A stretch of DNA of 64,000 nt from Kribbella sp. NBC_01245 (GCF_036226525.1 NZ_CP108487.1:4650001-4714000), one strand, 5' to 3'. Numbered from the stretch's first letter, positions 33,722-42,896 are shown. Program-made: numbers and translations. The notes: a model not told the origin generated them from the letters alone.

Positions 33722-34594
33722 ATGAACGAGGCGGCGACGGTGATCGCTGCGGGTGGCGTCGTCTGGCGTGAGGTCGACGGCCAGCGCGAGGTGCTGCTCG
33801 TCCATCGCCCGCGGTACGACGACTGGTCCCTGCCGAAGGGGAAACTCGACGGCGGCGAGCACGTCCTGGTCGCGGCCCGGCGCGAGATCCAGGAAGAGAC
33901 CGGACAACTCGTCACGCTCGGGCCATCGCTGGGGATCCAGCGGTACGACGTACGCAAGAACGGGTCTACCGCGCCCAAACTGGTGCATTACTGGTCCGCA
34001 AGCCCCTGCGGTAAGCCGCAGCCCTTCGTCCCGAACGACGAGATCGACGAGTTGGAGTGGCTGCCGGTCCCGAAGGCCCGTAAGCGGTTGAGCTATCCCC
34101 GGGACATGGAGATCCTCGACGCCCTCGCGGACGCCCTACCCGTCGAGTCCTCGGTGGTGGTGATCCGGCACACCAGTGCGGTCAAACGCAAGGAATGGGA
34201 CGGCAAGGACCAGGACCGGCCTCTCACGGCCGAAGGCGCCCAAGCCGCGCAAGACCTCATCGGCGTACTGGGCGCACTCGGGGTGAACAGGATCATCACC
34301 AGCGACGCGGAGAGGTGCCGAGCCACGATCGCGCCGTACGCCGCTGAGGCCGATCTGACCATTCACGAGCATCCGGAGATCTCCGAGCGCGGATACGGGA
34401 AGGACCCGGACGCGTTGACCGATCTGCGCGGGTGGAAGCCGGGCAAGGTGACGGTCATCTGCTCGCATCGCCCAGTGCTGCCCGCGTTGAGCCGTGCGCT
34501 CGACCTCCGCGTCGGCAAGTTCTCCCCTGGCGCTTTCGTGACCGCCCACCGCACCCCGGCCGGCCAGTTCCACGAACGCTTCCGCAGCCCCTGA
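33722..34594 (+). CDS. MutT1-like Nudix hydrolase with histidine-phosphatase domain
   Basis: 290 residues. Residues 1-140 are a Nudix domain with the full box (GKLDGGEHVLVAARREIQEE in GX5EX7REUXEEXGU order). Residues 150-290 form an RHG-type phosphohistidine phosphatase (VIRHTSAVKRKEW, SDAERCRAT, CSHRPVLP). This is the layout of mycobacterial MutT1, which cleans oxidised guanine nucleotides and diadenosine polyphosphates. It follows ppk1 by 10 bases; a shared role in nucleotide and polyphosphate turnover is likely. Confidence 0.92.
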   Translation: MNEAATVIAAGGVVWREVDGQREVLLVHRPRYDDWSLPKGKLDGGEHVLVAARREIQEETGQLVTLGPSLGIQRYDVRKNGSTAPKLVHYWSASPCGKPQPFVPNDEIDELEWLPVPKARKRLSYPRDMEILDALADALPVESSVVVIRHTSAVKRKEWDGKDQDRPLTAEGAQAAQDLIGVLGALGVNRIITSDAERCRATIAPYAAEADLTIHEHPEISERGYGKDPDALTDLRGWKPGKVTVICSHRPVLPALSRALDLRVGKFSPGAFVTAHRTPAGQFHERFRSP

Positions 34595-34631
34595 CGCCGG
34601 GCGTGCACCAAACAACGTGCACGATGCTGTT

Positions 34632-35135
34632 ATGGACGCCCTGATGCCGCCCGTGCTCACGCCCGTGATTCGCCCGGCCGAACCGGCCGATACCGAGACC
34701 CTGCACCGCTTCATCGTCGAACTCGCCGACACCGAGGACTTCCCTGGCGAGGTGACGTCTCAGCCGGAGGATGTCGCGAACGCGCTGTTCGGCCCGAACC
34801 CACTGGCCGAGGCAGTGGTCGCCACGGTCGATGGCGAGCCCGCCGGATTCGCCTTGTACTACTCGACGTACAGCACGATCGTCGGCCGCGGCGGTATCCA
34901 CCTCGAGGACCTGTACGTCGCACCCGGTCATCGCGGCGCCGGGCTCGGCCGGATGCTGCTGGCCCATCTCGCGCAGGTGGCCGTCAACCGCGGCTGCGCC
35001 CGGCTCGAGTGGTGGGTACTGCGGACCAACGAGCCGGCGCTGCGGTTCTACCGGCGGCTGGACGCGCGCGGGCTGGACGAGATCGAGATCATGCGCCTGG
35101 ACGGGGTTGCATTGGCTGATCTGGCCGCTTCTTAA
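34632..35135 (+). CDS. GNAT acetyltransferase
   Basis: 167 residues with a typical GNAT fold: acetyl-CoA site LYVAPGHRGAGLGRMLL and the end strand ALRFYRRLDARG. Resembles diamine/thialysine acetyltransferases (DTETLHRFIVELA), but the substrate cannot be fixed. ATG 34632 is preferred; GTG 34617 is an alternative. It overlaps the convergent lipoprotein gene by 47 bases at the 3' end. Confidence 0.85.
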   Translation: MDALMPPVLTPVIRPAEPADTETLHRFIVELADTEDFPGEVTSQPEDVANALFGPNPLAEAVVATVDGEPAGFALYYSTYSTIVGRGGIHLEDLYVAPGHRGAGLGRMLLAHLAQVAVNRGCARLEWWVLRTNEPALRFYRRLDARGLDEIEIMRLDGVALADLAAS

Positions 35136-36033
35136 GAACTGCTGCCGCGTCGCGGGCGATCTGGTCGACGGCGGGGTTGAGGGCGGCGAACTCGGCCGCG
35201 TGCCGTTCGACGATCGCCTGCTGGATCTCGGGCTGCCGCTTGTCGATTTCGGCGAACAATCCGGTCCGAACGCCGCAGCGCACAAAGGCCACCGCGAATT
35301 TTACCTCGGCCGCCGTTGGAATATATTTGCGCGCCGGCACTGGCGGCTCTATCTGCACACCTGCGGAAAGACCTACCGGACGCCGAAAGGGCGGCGCCAC
35401 AGGATTCTCGTGCGTACCAGTTTGAATTCCGAATTGGCTGAGATCGCCGCGTGCCGAGAATTGCTCGCCAGACTTCACCCGATAACCCTGAGCAGCGAAA
35501 CACGCGGTCAACTCACCACTTTTACCGTTGATGATCTCGGTGGTCCGCGCGCTGCGCTCCTGGACGAGCTTGTTGCCGAGGTCGGCGTACAGACTGCGAA
35601 CCCGGCCGACCTCGTCGGGCGCGCCGAACATCGCCCGGGCGGACCGCTCGCAACCCCGCGCGGCCTGGGTGAACGCCGGGTCCTTGCGGACGACGTTGGC
35701 GGGTTGCGCCAGCAGGGGCGCGCCGAAACCGTACTTGCGTGCGTCGGCCTCCGTCCGCGGACTGAGCGGTGCCGCCGCCAGCGCGGGTAGCACCGGCGCA
35801 GGACCGAGGCTGACCTCCCGCTCCTGCGGGTACCCGGCGGCCGCCAGGCAATCGAGGAAGAAGGTCAGGTCGGCCTTCTCGATCGTGGCCAGCGCATCGC
35901 GCCGGAAGTGGTCGAAGGGCTGCTCGGCACCGGCCGGCAAGGGCGGCAGCTCGGCAACGGCGGCCGGGCCTGGTGCCGTACCGCATCCGGTGGTGAGCAC
36001 GGCCAGCAGACCGAGAGCGGCCAACTTACGCAT
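35089..36033 (-). CDS. Lipoprotein of unknown function (314 aa)
   Basis: The lipobox LTTGC puts the lipidated Cys at residue 17. The mature part is helical with four further Cys (FFLDCLAA, RGCERS, LTACFAA, VRCGVRT) that could make two disulfides, and ends in a charged C-terminus. ATG 36033. No domain recognised. Part of the gene (about 35290-35510) is less GC-rich than the neighbours. Confidence 0.8.
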   Translation of the reverse strand: MRKLAALGLLAVLTTGCGTAPGPAAVAELPPLPAGAEQPFDHFRRDALATIEKADLTFFLDCLAAAGYPQEREVSLGPAPVLPALAAAPLSPRTEADARKYGFGAPLLAQPANVVRKDPAFTQAARGCERSARAMFGAPDEVGRVRSLYADLGNKLVQERSARTTEIINGKSGELTACFAAQGYRVKSGEQFSARGDLSQFGIQTGTHENPVAPPFRRPVGLSAGVQIEPPVPARKYIPTAAEVKFAVAFVRCGVRTGLFAEIDKRQPEIQQAIVERHAAEFAALNPAVDQIARDAAAVLKKRPDQPMQPRPGA

Positions 36034-36113
36034 CGAAACTCCCTTACCTGGTTAGCCTTTCGGACCTGAGCATGGGTGGAGCGAGCTGGGGACTCGCTCC
36101 ACCCACACGGCTA

Positions 36114-36515
36114 TCAGCAGTTGGCGCGAACGTGCTTCGCGTTCTCGTCGTTCAGGTCGCCGGCGAAGTTCGACCAGCTCGTCGACCGGGCCGGGAACTG
36201 CCAGCTGTCGTTCGTCCAGTCCCCGGACTCGGTGACGCACACGTTGCTCACGCTGTCGCGGTTCTTGATCGAGCTGGCGTTGTGGTAGAACGGCACGCCG
36301 CTGGACATGTTGCCCTCGTTCGCGTGATTGGACGAGCTCCCGTAGAAGTGCCGCTGGCCACCGGCGCCGTCGTGGTGCTCCGCGAAGCAGATCTCGTAAT
36401 AGTTGCACTCCAGCTTCTCGTCGCCACGGTCGACGGCGTTCGCGGCGGCGGTCCCGGCCAGCGCCAGACCGGCCACCATCGACAGGCCACCGATCATCTT
36501 CACAACCTTGCTCAT
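36114..36515 (-). CDS. Secreted peptidase-inhibitor I36-like protein (133 aa)
   Basis: A signal peptide (residues 1-27, ending ANA) precedes a small domain with four Cys (ECNYYEICF near its start, NVCVTES, and the terminal Cys), in the style of inhibitor family I36/gamma-crystallin-like streptomycete exoproteins. GAGGAGA precedes the ATG. Inhibition of a protease is possible; crystallin-like members also have other roles. It is followed on the same strand by the LuxR-like gene, but the gap suggests separate transcription. Confidence 0.8.
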   Translation of the reverse strand: MSKVVKMIGGLSMVAGLALAGTAAANAVDRGDEKLECNYYEICFAEHHDGAGGQRHFYGSSSNHANEGNMSSGVPFYHNASSIKNRDSVSNVCVTESGDWTNDSWQFPARSTSWSNFAGDLNDENAKHVRANC

Positions 36516-36586
36516 CGCTGTTCTCCTCACGGTGTGGAATTACCCTTGTCGCAGCAGCGGCGACAAGGACAATTCAACCGGTGGAG

Positions 36587-37363
36587 TCACGCGCCGTCCC
36601 GTGTCGAATGGACAAGCACACCCTGTCCATTCGACCCCTGTCCGAATGAGCATTCGCCGAATAGCAGACCTGCCCGAACGGCCAGGTTGACAGCATGCGC
36701 GCGATTCTTGGCCTGGAATTTCGTGAGCAGATTCGAGACGTGGTATTTCACCACGCGTTCACTACGCCGGAGCCGGGTGGCGATCTCGCGATCGGTGAAC
36801 CCGTCCGCCACCAGCAGCAGTACGGCCTGCTCGCTCGCCGTCACCTGGCCGCAGATCGCCCGGCGCAGCGACGGATGCGGCAACTGCTGGACGTTCTCGG
36901 TGGCGCCCTCGCGCAGCACGGCCGCACCGAGGGACGGACTCACCCAACCGCCATCCGCACGGCCGGAGCAAACGGCCCGGATGCCGGTGGCGATGTCGTC
37001 CGCGGTCGAGACGATCGCGTCCACCTCCGCCTGGGCGTACGCGCGCAGGTCCTCGACGGCCGGCATCTCGCCGGTCACCAGCGCCACGATCGGCACCTTC
37101 GGGATCCGCGCCTCGGACCGGCTCCGGGTCAAGGCCACCAGACCCTGCCGGAGCACGGTGTCGACCAGCAGCACGTCCGGGCGGATCGCCAGCGAGCCGA
37201 GCGCGCCCTCATCCGGCACCGTGGCGACGACCTGGATCCCCGGCTCGCGGGCGATCAAGGTCGCCACCCCGGCCCGGACCACCGGGTTCGGCGCGACGAT
37301 CACCACCCGCACCGGCCGACCGCCCGGCTCTCCCAGCGCGAACATTCCCCGGGCGACCTTCAT
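36587..37363 (-). CDS. Atypical LuxR-family response regulator
   Basis: 258 residues. The receiver-like domain keeps an Asp at the phosphorylation position (LLVDTVL, residue 68) but has APNP where typical receivers have an acidic pair (DDHP), and no matching kinase gene is nearby; it probably acts without phosphorylation. The C-terminal LuxR helix-turn-helix is intact (TDREIATRLRRSERVVKYHVSNL). GGGGAG lies upstream of the ATG at 37363. Target unknown; the adjacent I36-like gene is a candidate. Confidence 0.85.
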   Translation of the reverse strand: MKVARGMFALGEPGGRPVRVVIVAPNPVVRAGVATLIAREPGIQVVATVPDEGALGSLAIRPDVLLVDTVLRQGLVALTRSRSEARIPKVPIVALVTGEMPAVEDLRAYAQAEVDAIVSTADDIATGIRAVCSGRADGGWVSPSLGAAVLREGATENVQQLPHPSLRRAICGQVTASEQAVLLLVADGFTDREIATRLRRSERVVKYHVSNLLTKFQAKNRAHAVNLAVRAGLLFGECSFGQGSNGQGVLVHSTRDGA

Positions 37364-37574
37364 CCGCGACTCCCCAGCCGTCACCGCCGGTCACCGAGAA
37401 TGACCGGCTGATTCTGAACGGTCATCATCCTGAGGCGGCCGTGCGATCGGGACAATGGTTTTCGGTCAGGGGAGAAAGCCTCCTGACGGCCCGGCCGATC
37501 CGCACCAGGTAGGGTCGGCAGGAGCGTTGTCTGGCGACTCAGCGGACGCCAGCTCACGGAGAGGCCCGGCTCGG

Positions 37575-38048
37575 ATGACCACGTTGCGAGACCTCACCCT
37601 GATCGGGATCCGGATGGAATCACCCGGCCACGCGCCGGTGATGATGCTCCGGGAGACCGACGGGTACCGGTACCTGCCGATCTCCATCGGCTCGGTGGAG
37701 GCCACCGCGATCGCCTACGAGGAACAAGGCCTGCGCCCGTCCCGTCCGCTCACCCACGACCTGATGCGCGACATCCTGGTCGCCCTGGAGACCACCGTGC
37801 TCGCGGTCGAGATCGTCGAACTGCGCGACTCCGTCTTCTACGCCGAGCTGGTGCTGGCCAACGGCGCCCGCGTCTCCGCCCGCCCCAGCGACTCGGTCGC
37901 ACTCGCCATCCGCCTCGGCACCCCACTGCGCTGCCGCGAGGAGGTGCTGGCCGAGGCCGGCGTCGCCACCCCCGAGGCCGAGCAGGCCGAACTCGAGCGC
38001 TTCCGCCAATTCCTCGACGGCATCGCCCCCGAAGACTTCACCAGCTGA
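37575..38048 (+). CDS. Bifunctional nuclease domain protein (DUF151)
   Basis: 157 residues. The BFN domain is recognisable by LPISIGSVEATAIAYEEQG, RPLTHDLM and NGARVSARPSDSVALAIRLG. Members have been reported to cut DNA and RNA in plants and are common in actinobacteria, where their role is unclear. Divergent from the atypical LuxR regulator. ATG 37575. Confidence 0.9.
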   Translation: MTTLRDLTLIGIRMESPGHAPVMMLRETDGYRYLPISIGSVEATAIAYEEQGLRPSRPLTHDLMRDILVALETTVLAVEIVELRDSVFYAELVLANGARVSARPSDSVALAIRLGTPLRCREEVLAEAGVATPEAEQAELERFRQFLDGIAPEDFTS

Positions 38049-38051
38049 ACT

Positions 38052-38067
38052 TTGCAGGAACCTGCAA
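38052..38067. promoter_or_regulatory. Palindromic motif upstream of the secreted paralogs
   Basis: TTGCAGGAACCTGCAA, a perfect 7-bp inverted repeat around AA. A near copy lies at 42131-42146; both continue with GCTT and CGGCC at the same distances. Probably an operator for the surrounding genes for exported proteins. Confidence 0.55.
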
Positions 38068-38159
38068 TCAATAACGCTTCCCGGCCACCCAGCCGATGAG
38101 CTAAGTTCAGCCGACGTCGGCGGGGGATCGATCAGCCGGCCTGGGGAACGGGAATCTCG

Positions 38160-39488
38160 ATGAACGTAAAGGGCAGCGTCATGCCCAAGTCCGGCGTAGC
38201 CCTGCTCGCCGTCGGACTCATCGCCGGCCACTTCGTCACCGGCAGCACCGACGAGGCCACCGCGGCCGCCCCCGTGAACGTGGGCCTCGCCTGGGCCGAC
38301 GGCGGTGTCCGGGTCACCTGGCCGACCGATTCCGCGCCGAACCTGCTGCGCGCCACCGATGCGCAGGGCACGGCCTTCGAGCAACTCGTCCCAGCCGCCT
38401 CGGCCGACTCGATCGTGCTGCCGGTCAGCCGTTTCCCGGTCTTCCGCGAGCTCACGATCACCGTCTACACGCGCGCCTCGGACACGGCGACCACCCCGGA
38501 CGCGGCCGTCGGCCAATCCCCGGCCTTCGACACCGATCGCCGCATCACGGCCACCGTGACGAAGCGGCAGCCGAACGGCAATGGCACCTTCAGCCTCGGC
38601 TGGACCGTCGGCACCGCCCCCGACTACACCCCGAACGACCCGCTGGACGTATCCCCCGTCGCCACGGCAACGCCGTACGTCAGTGATCGCGTCGGCTGCG
38701 GCTGGACCGCCCTCGCAAGTGTCCACGGCAGCACCGGCACGGCGACCATCCCCGCGCGCGTGCGTCCGTACCGGGTGTTCCTGCGGTCCCCGAACGAGTG
38801 GGGCACGGTTGATACCAACGCCTTCGAGGTGGCCGATTACGTCGTCAGCAGCAGAGTGCCGGCGGCGAGCACCTATGGCACCCGCATCTTCGTCACCGGC
38901 CGAGTCCAGCTGAACCGGCCGAGCCGTTGCGTGGCAGGGAAGACGCAGGCCGTCTATCGCGATGACGCGATCGGGTGGGTCCAGGTGCAGGCACGGAACA
39001 CCAGTACGTCGGCGTGGTCGACGGTCAGTTCCTGGCGGACGGATCCCGATGGCACGTTCGAGGGCTATGCGTCCACGCCGGGCACACGGCAGTACCGGGT
39101 GCTGATGCCGTCGGCCGCGAAGGCTCCGCAGTACGGCTTCGGCGACGTGGCCGCGTTCGTCGCCGGCTCGAGCGCTTCCACGTCGATCGCCCGCTATGCC
39201 TTGCGGACGGCGCGGATCGACTACCCGCAAGCGACATACGGCCGCAAGGTGTCGGCGCTGCTGACCGTTGCCCCCGGCACCAATGTCCGCGCCACCCTGC
39301 AACGCTGGAACGGCAGCACCTGGGCGAACGTGAAGTGGGTCTACACGAAGAACGGCGTCGGCTCGTACTCGTTCACCGCGGCTCCACGTGGCGTCCATGC
39401 CTTCCGGTACGTCGTACCAGGCGCCTACTACGCGGGCCGCTACATCACGGGTATCACCACTCCCACCTTCCGGATGACGGTGCGCTGA
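38160..39488 (+). CDS. Secreted beta-rich protein, paralog 1 (442 aa)
   Basis: A signal peptide ends near residue 37 (EATAAA). The mature protein is made of immunoglobulin/fibronectin-like beta modules: VNVGLAWADGGVRVTW, NDPLDVSP, FLRSPNEWGT, PGTRQYRVLMPSA and a C-terminal module with LQRWNGSTWANVKW. The next two genes encode proteins of the same plan. No catalytic motif is visible, so a surface-binding or structural role is most likely. ATG 38160; a palindromic motif lies about 95 bases upstream. Confidence 0.8.
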   Translation: MNVKGSVMPKSGVALLAVGLIAGHFVTGSTDEATAAAPVNVGLAWADGGVRVTWPTDSAPNLLRATDAQGTAFEQLVPAASADSIVLPVSRFPVFRELTITVYTRASDTATTPDAAVGQSPAFDTDRRITATVTKRQPNGNGTFSLGWTVGTAPDYTPNDPLDVSPVATATPYVSDRVGCGWTALASVHGSTGTATIPARVRPYRVFLRSPNEWGTVDTNAFEVADYVVSSRVPAASTYGTRIFVTGRVQLNRPSRCVAGKTQAVYRDDAIGWVQVQARNTSTSAWSTVSSWRTDPDGTFEGYASTPGTRQYRVLMPSAAKAPQYGFGDVAAFVAGSSASTSIARYALRTARIDYPQATYGRKVSALLTVAPGTNVRATLQRWNGSTWANVKWVYTKNGVGSYSFTAAPRGVHAFRYVVPGAYYAGRYITGITTPTFRMTVR

Positions 39489-39489
39489 C

Positions 39490-40800
39490 ATGAAAACGCC
39501 ATTCCTGATCGCGATCTCGCTCACCGCCGGCCTGCTCACCTCGGTACCGTCCGCCGCCTCCGAGATTCCGCCCGCGCCGACCGGCGTACGCATCAGCTGG
39601 GCCGACAGCACCCACGAACGCATCCGCGTTACCTGGACCGACACCGGCACCGGCAATCGGATCCACGTCAAGACGCTCAGCGGGAGTACCAGCAACGACG
39701 CGGTGATCGATGTCGTGGACGCCTCGGCTCCGAATCAGCTGGTGTTCAGCAAATACCGGCTGCCCGTCAACCGTGAGGCCGTCGAGCTCCAGGTGACCTC
39801 CGGTTCCTCCGCTGGTACGAGCGCGCCCGCACGGTCCGTCCGCTTCGACACCACCTACGCTCCGGCGACCCGGATCACGTACGCCATCCCGCAGTCCGAC
39901 GGCAAGGTCCGGCTCAGCTGGACCCGCGCCGCGATGCCGATCGACCGCAACCCGGGCGATCCGCTCGATGTCGCCTTCGATCCCGATCTGCTGACGCCCA
40001 CAGTCCTTGGTGACAAGGCGTATCCCGTTCCGTCTGGAACCCGGTCCTTCGTCCTGCCCGCGCGACCGGCCGGCTATCGGGTCGCCGTGGCGAGCCGGAA
40101 CGAGTGGGGTGAATCTCCCAGCGCGGACCTGAACCACGTCGAGGTCGGCCGGATGCAGCCGCAGATGTTCAAGATCCCGAGCTACTCCAACTACGGCTTC
40201 AAGCATGAGTTCGAGTTGCTTCCCAGGGTCCTCCTTTGCCCGGCCACGCAGAGCTGCGAGGGCAGCCAGCCGCAGTGGCGGACCGGATCCGCCTCGGTGG
40301 CGTTGCAATTGCAGGCCAGGAACAACGCGAGCGCCCCGTGGCAGATCGTCGAGCGGAGTAACTCCGGCTTGAGCCAGATCTTCACCACGGCGATCGGGAC
40401 GCGCCAGTATCGCGTCGTCGTGCCAACCTGGGCCCCGAAGTACCCGGTCCAGGTCACGCCCTGGATGGCCACCGGGCCGTACACGGTCGCCACCGGCTTC
40501 ATGGTCTACCCGGCACCCTTCAACGACGGCAACCATGTAAGTCTCGGCCGGCGGGCTACCTCGCTGCTGAAGGTCGAGCCCGCGGTGAACCTCAAGGTCG
40601 CCCTGCAGAAGTGGACCGGCAAGACCTGGGCCCACGTGCAGTACGTCCAGCTCAGCAAGGGCGCCGGCTCCGCCACGGTCACCGCGACCAAACGCGGCGA
40701 AACCCTCTACCGCTACGTCATCCCGAACACCACCTGGGCCGGCCGCCCCATCACCGGCCGCATCGCCCTCGCCAGGCTGACCGTCCCGAGCTACCCATGA
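39490..40800 (+). CDS. Secreted beta-rich protein, paralog 2 (436 aa)
   Basis: The signal peptide ends near residue 24 (SAAS). It shares the plan of its neighbours: GVRISWADSTHERIRVTWTD, NPGDPLDVAFD, ASRNEWGE, GTRQYRVVVPTW, and a C-terminal module VALQKWTGKTWAHVQYV. It has one Cys pair (LLCPATQSCEG) shared with the third paralog as VCGPGC. It follows paralog 1 with one base between stop and start, so the genes form one operon. Function unknown. Confidence 0.8.
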   Translation: MKTPFLIAISLTAGLLTSVPSAASEIPPAPTGVRISWADSTHERIRVTWTDTGTGNRIHVKTLSGSTSNDAVIDVVDASAPNQLVFSKYRLPVNREAVELQVTSGSSAGTSAPARSVRFDTTYAPATRITYAIPQSDGKVRLSWTRAAMPIDRNPGDPLDVAFDPDLLTPTVLGDKAYPVPSGTRSFVLPARPAGYRVAVASRNEWGESPSADLNHVEVGRMQPQMFKIPSYSNYGFKHEFELLPRVLLCPATQSCEGSQPQWRTGSASVALQLQARNNASAPWQIVERSNSGLSQIFTTAIGTRQYRVVVPTWAPKYPVQVTPWMATGPYTVATGFMVYPAPFNDGNHVSLGRRATSLLKVEPAVNLKVALQKWTGKTWAHVQYVQLSKGAGSATVTATKRGETLYRYVIPNTTWAGRPITGRIALARLTVPSYP

Positions 40801-40820
40801 TCGCAGTGCAGGAGTCGTTC

Positions 40821-42125
40821 ATGCGCAGACGAATCGCCCTGATCGCCGCGGGCGTCACTGTCGGCCTGGTCACCGGCGTCTTGACCGCTACGACGGCATC
40901 CGCCGCTCCGCCCGCGCCGACCAACGTGAAGGTGGAGTGGGCCGACTCGACGCACAAGATGGTGCGGGTCAGTTGGACCGATTTGGGTGAGGCCAACGAG
41001 ATCGAGGCGATCGTGTTGTCCGGGCAGCCGCACGATATTCGGGTGCGGGAGTACACCGCGGCCGGGGCGCCGAACGAGGTGCTGCTCGAGCCGCGCTGGT
41101 TCAACTGGAACCACCCGGAGCTGGAGCTCCAGGTTCTCTCGACCAAAGGGTCTGACCGGAGCGCACCCGGCAGGTCCGTTCGATTCGACACGTCGCGTCC
41201 GCCGCAGACCGTGATCCAACGGGCGGTGCCGCGCACGGATGGCCTGGTGCAGCTGACGTGGACGCAGAGCGCGGTGGCGAAAGACCTGAACCCGGGTGAT
41301 CCGCTCGACCTGCCGTTCGATGCCGAGGTGGTGTCGGCGGGGATCAACCCGCAGTACCCGGACCCGAAGACCTTCGCCATCCCGCGCGGCGCCCGGAGCT
41401 TCCTGTTGCCGAAGGTGGCTCGGCCGTACGACGTGGCGATCCTCGGGCGCAACGAATGGGGCAACCAGTACCCCATCCGGGCTGTCCAGGTGTACGACAT
41501 GGGCGTTCAGCTCAAGGTCCAGGCCTCAGCACCGTTCAATCGGCCCGTCGACATCCGCGCCACCGCCGGACTTGTCTGCGGACCTGGCTGTTTCAGGAAC
41601 CCCGATCTGCTCGACCGACCCGCGGAGGTGCCGTGGCAGCTACAAGGGCGTGCCAACGCGAACGCGCCCTGGTCCGTGGTCACTTCTGGCAAGGACCTGC
41701 GCACGATCCAGCCTTTCGTGGGGTCGATCGGCACCAGGCAGTTCCGCATCGTCGTACCGACCTGGTCTCCGGTCTATCCGGTCCAGGTGTCGGGGTGGAT
41801 GGCGACCGCACCGAGGACCTCGGTGACGACGTACAACCTGCAGAACGCCAACCTGACCACGACCCTGGTCAAACCTGGCGCTCCGGTGGGGGTCAAGCTG
41901 AGCGTGGCGCCGTACGTCAACGGCAGGGCGCTGTTGCAGCGATGGACGGGTACGACGTGGGCCGGGATCACGTGGGTGCCGTTCACCAACGGCAAGGGTT
42001 CAAAGAGCTTCACCGCGCCGACTCGTGGTTACTACGCCTACCGGATGGTGGTTCCGGGCATCACCTATCAGGGTCGTTCGATCGCCACAACGGTCTCGTG
42101 GAAGTCGTATTTGTCGGTTCGCTAG
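40821..42125 (+). CDS. Secreted beta-rich protein, paralog 3 (434 aa)
   Basis: The signal peptide ends near residue 28 (TASA). Close paralog of the gene before it: VKVEWADSTHKMVRVSWTD, NPGDPLDLPFD, LGRNEWGN, GTRQFRIVVPTWSP and LLQRWTGTTWAGITW. The start at ATG 40821 has AGGAG 6 bases upstream; ATG 40797, overlapping the previous stop, is an alternative. Tandem duplication within the cluster is evident, with the second and third copies closest to each other. Confidence 0.8.
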   Translation: MRRRIALIAAGVTVGLVTGVLTATTASAAPPAPTNVKVEWADSTHKMVRVSWTDLGEANEIEAIVLSGQPHDIRVREYTAAGAPNEVLLEPRWFNWNHPELELQVLSTKGSDRSAPGRSVRFDTSRPPQTVIQRAVPRTDGLVQLTWTQSAVAKDLNPGDPLDLPFDAEVVSAGINPQYPDPKTFAIPRGARSFLLPKVARPYDVAILGRNEWGNQYPIRAVQVYDMGVQLKVQASAPFNRPVDIRATAGLVCGPGCFRNPDLLDRPAEVPWQLQGRANANAPWSVVTSGKDLRTIQPFVGSIGTRQFRIVVPTWSPVYPVQVSGWMATAPRTSVTTYNLQNANLTTTLVKPGAPVGVKLSVAPYVNGRALLQRWTGTTWAGITWVPFTNGKGSKSFTAPTRGYYAYRMVVPGITYQGRSIATTVSWKSYLSVR

Positions 42126-42130
42126 GAATT

Positions 42131-42146
42131 TTGCAGGTAGCTGCAA
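42131..42146. promoter_or_regulatory. Palindromic motif behind the secreted paralogs
   Basis: TTGCAGGTAGCTGCAA, related to the motif at 38052-38067 with the same downstream GCTT and CGGCC words. It precedes another gene for an exported protein (42310). Confidence 0.55.
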
Positions 42147-42309
42147 TAGGCAGTGCTTAACGGCCGTCATCCCGTGGGTGTCAATTGTCGTTTCGATGCC
42201 AATACCGGCAAACGCCCGGAAGGGAAAGCGGGCCGGTTCATGTGGCGTTCATTTCGCGCCGTCGTACTGACGTCGACCACCGAGAGCCGGTGGCTGGGAC
42301 GGAGGAACG

Positions 42310-42729
42310 ATGAAGAAGAGACTCCTTGCGGTGTTGGCGATGGCGGTCGCGCTCGTGGTCGCGACCGCATTGCCGGCGGCCGCGCGGAATGTGAATGACA
42401 CGCATTCCTACAGCAACTGCACTTTCAACTACCAGCTCAAAGATCATGGGCTCGGTAAAGAAATCGGTTATGCCGCGCTGATCTGGGTCCAGATCTTTCC
42501 CAGCCGGTCCACCAAGACCACGCCTGGCTGCAGCCTGAAGCTGCGCATCCTTTACAAGCAGCCGCAGACCGAGGATTGGGCCGTGAAGAACCTCCTCTTC
42601 ACCCGGAGGGTCGACGAGGTGGTCAGCTTCACCAACGACCGCTCCTCGGTCGGGGTGATGCGGGTCATCGCGACCGTTTGCAAGAACGGGTCCTGCGGCA
42701 CGTCGAAGGTCACCACGGCACAACAGTGA
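42310..42729 (+). CDS. Secreted hypothetical protein (139 aa)
   Basis: The signal peptide ends at ALPAAA (residue 25). The mature part has four Cys (SNCTFNY, PGCSLKL, VCKNGSC) and a beta-strand pattern. A GGAGG ribosome binding site precedes the ATG. It stands alone between a palindromic motif and a strong terminator. No family recognised. Confidence 0.78.
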   Translation: MKKRLLAVLAMAVALVVATALPAAARNVNDTHSYSNCTFNYQLKDHGLGKEIGYAALIWVQIFPSRSTKTTPGCSLKLRILYKQPQTEDWAVKNLLFTRRVDEVVSFTNDRSSVGVMRVIATVCKNGSCGTSKVTTAQQ

Positions 42730-42734
42730 GGTAA

Positions 42735-42773
42735 CGGGTCCGGCGCTGACTTGACCGCGGGGCGCCGGACCCG
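42735..42773 (+). terminator. Terminator hairpin
   Basis: Perfect 12-bp stem CGGGTCCGGCGC (42735-42746) and complement (42762-42773), 6 bases after the exported-protein stop. Confidence 0.8.
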
Positions 42774-42823
42774 CTTGCCTGATGACCGCGAACGTCCAGG
42801 AGCACCGCCGGACTACCGGCTGT

Positions 42824-42896
42824 GTTCATCTGCTGGCTGCCTGACATCAAGTCAGTGGTCGCCATCGCGACCAGCATCGTTTACTCGCTGTTCACC
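42824..42896 (+). promoter_or_regulatory. PHO-box-like words upstream of pstS
   Basis: GTTCATC (42824-42830) followed by an imperfect second unit, and GTTCACC (42890-42896), about 85-155 bases before the pstS start. They resemble the GTTCACC direct repeats bound by streptomycete PhoP. Confidence 0.45.
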
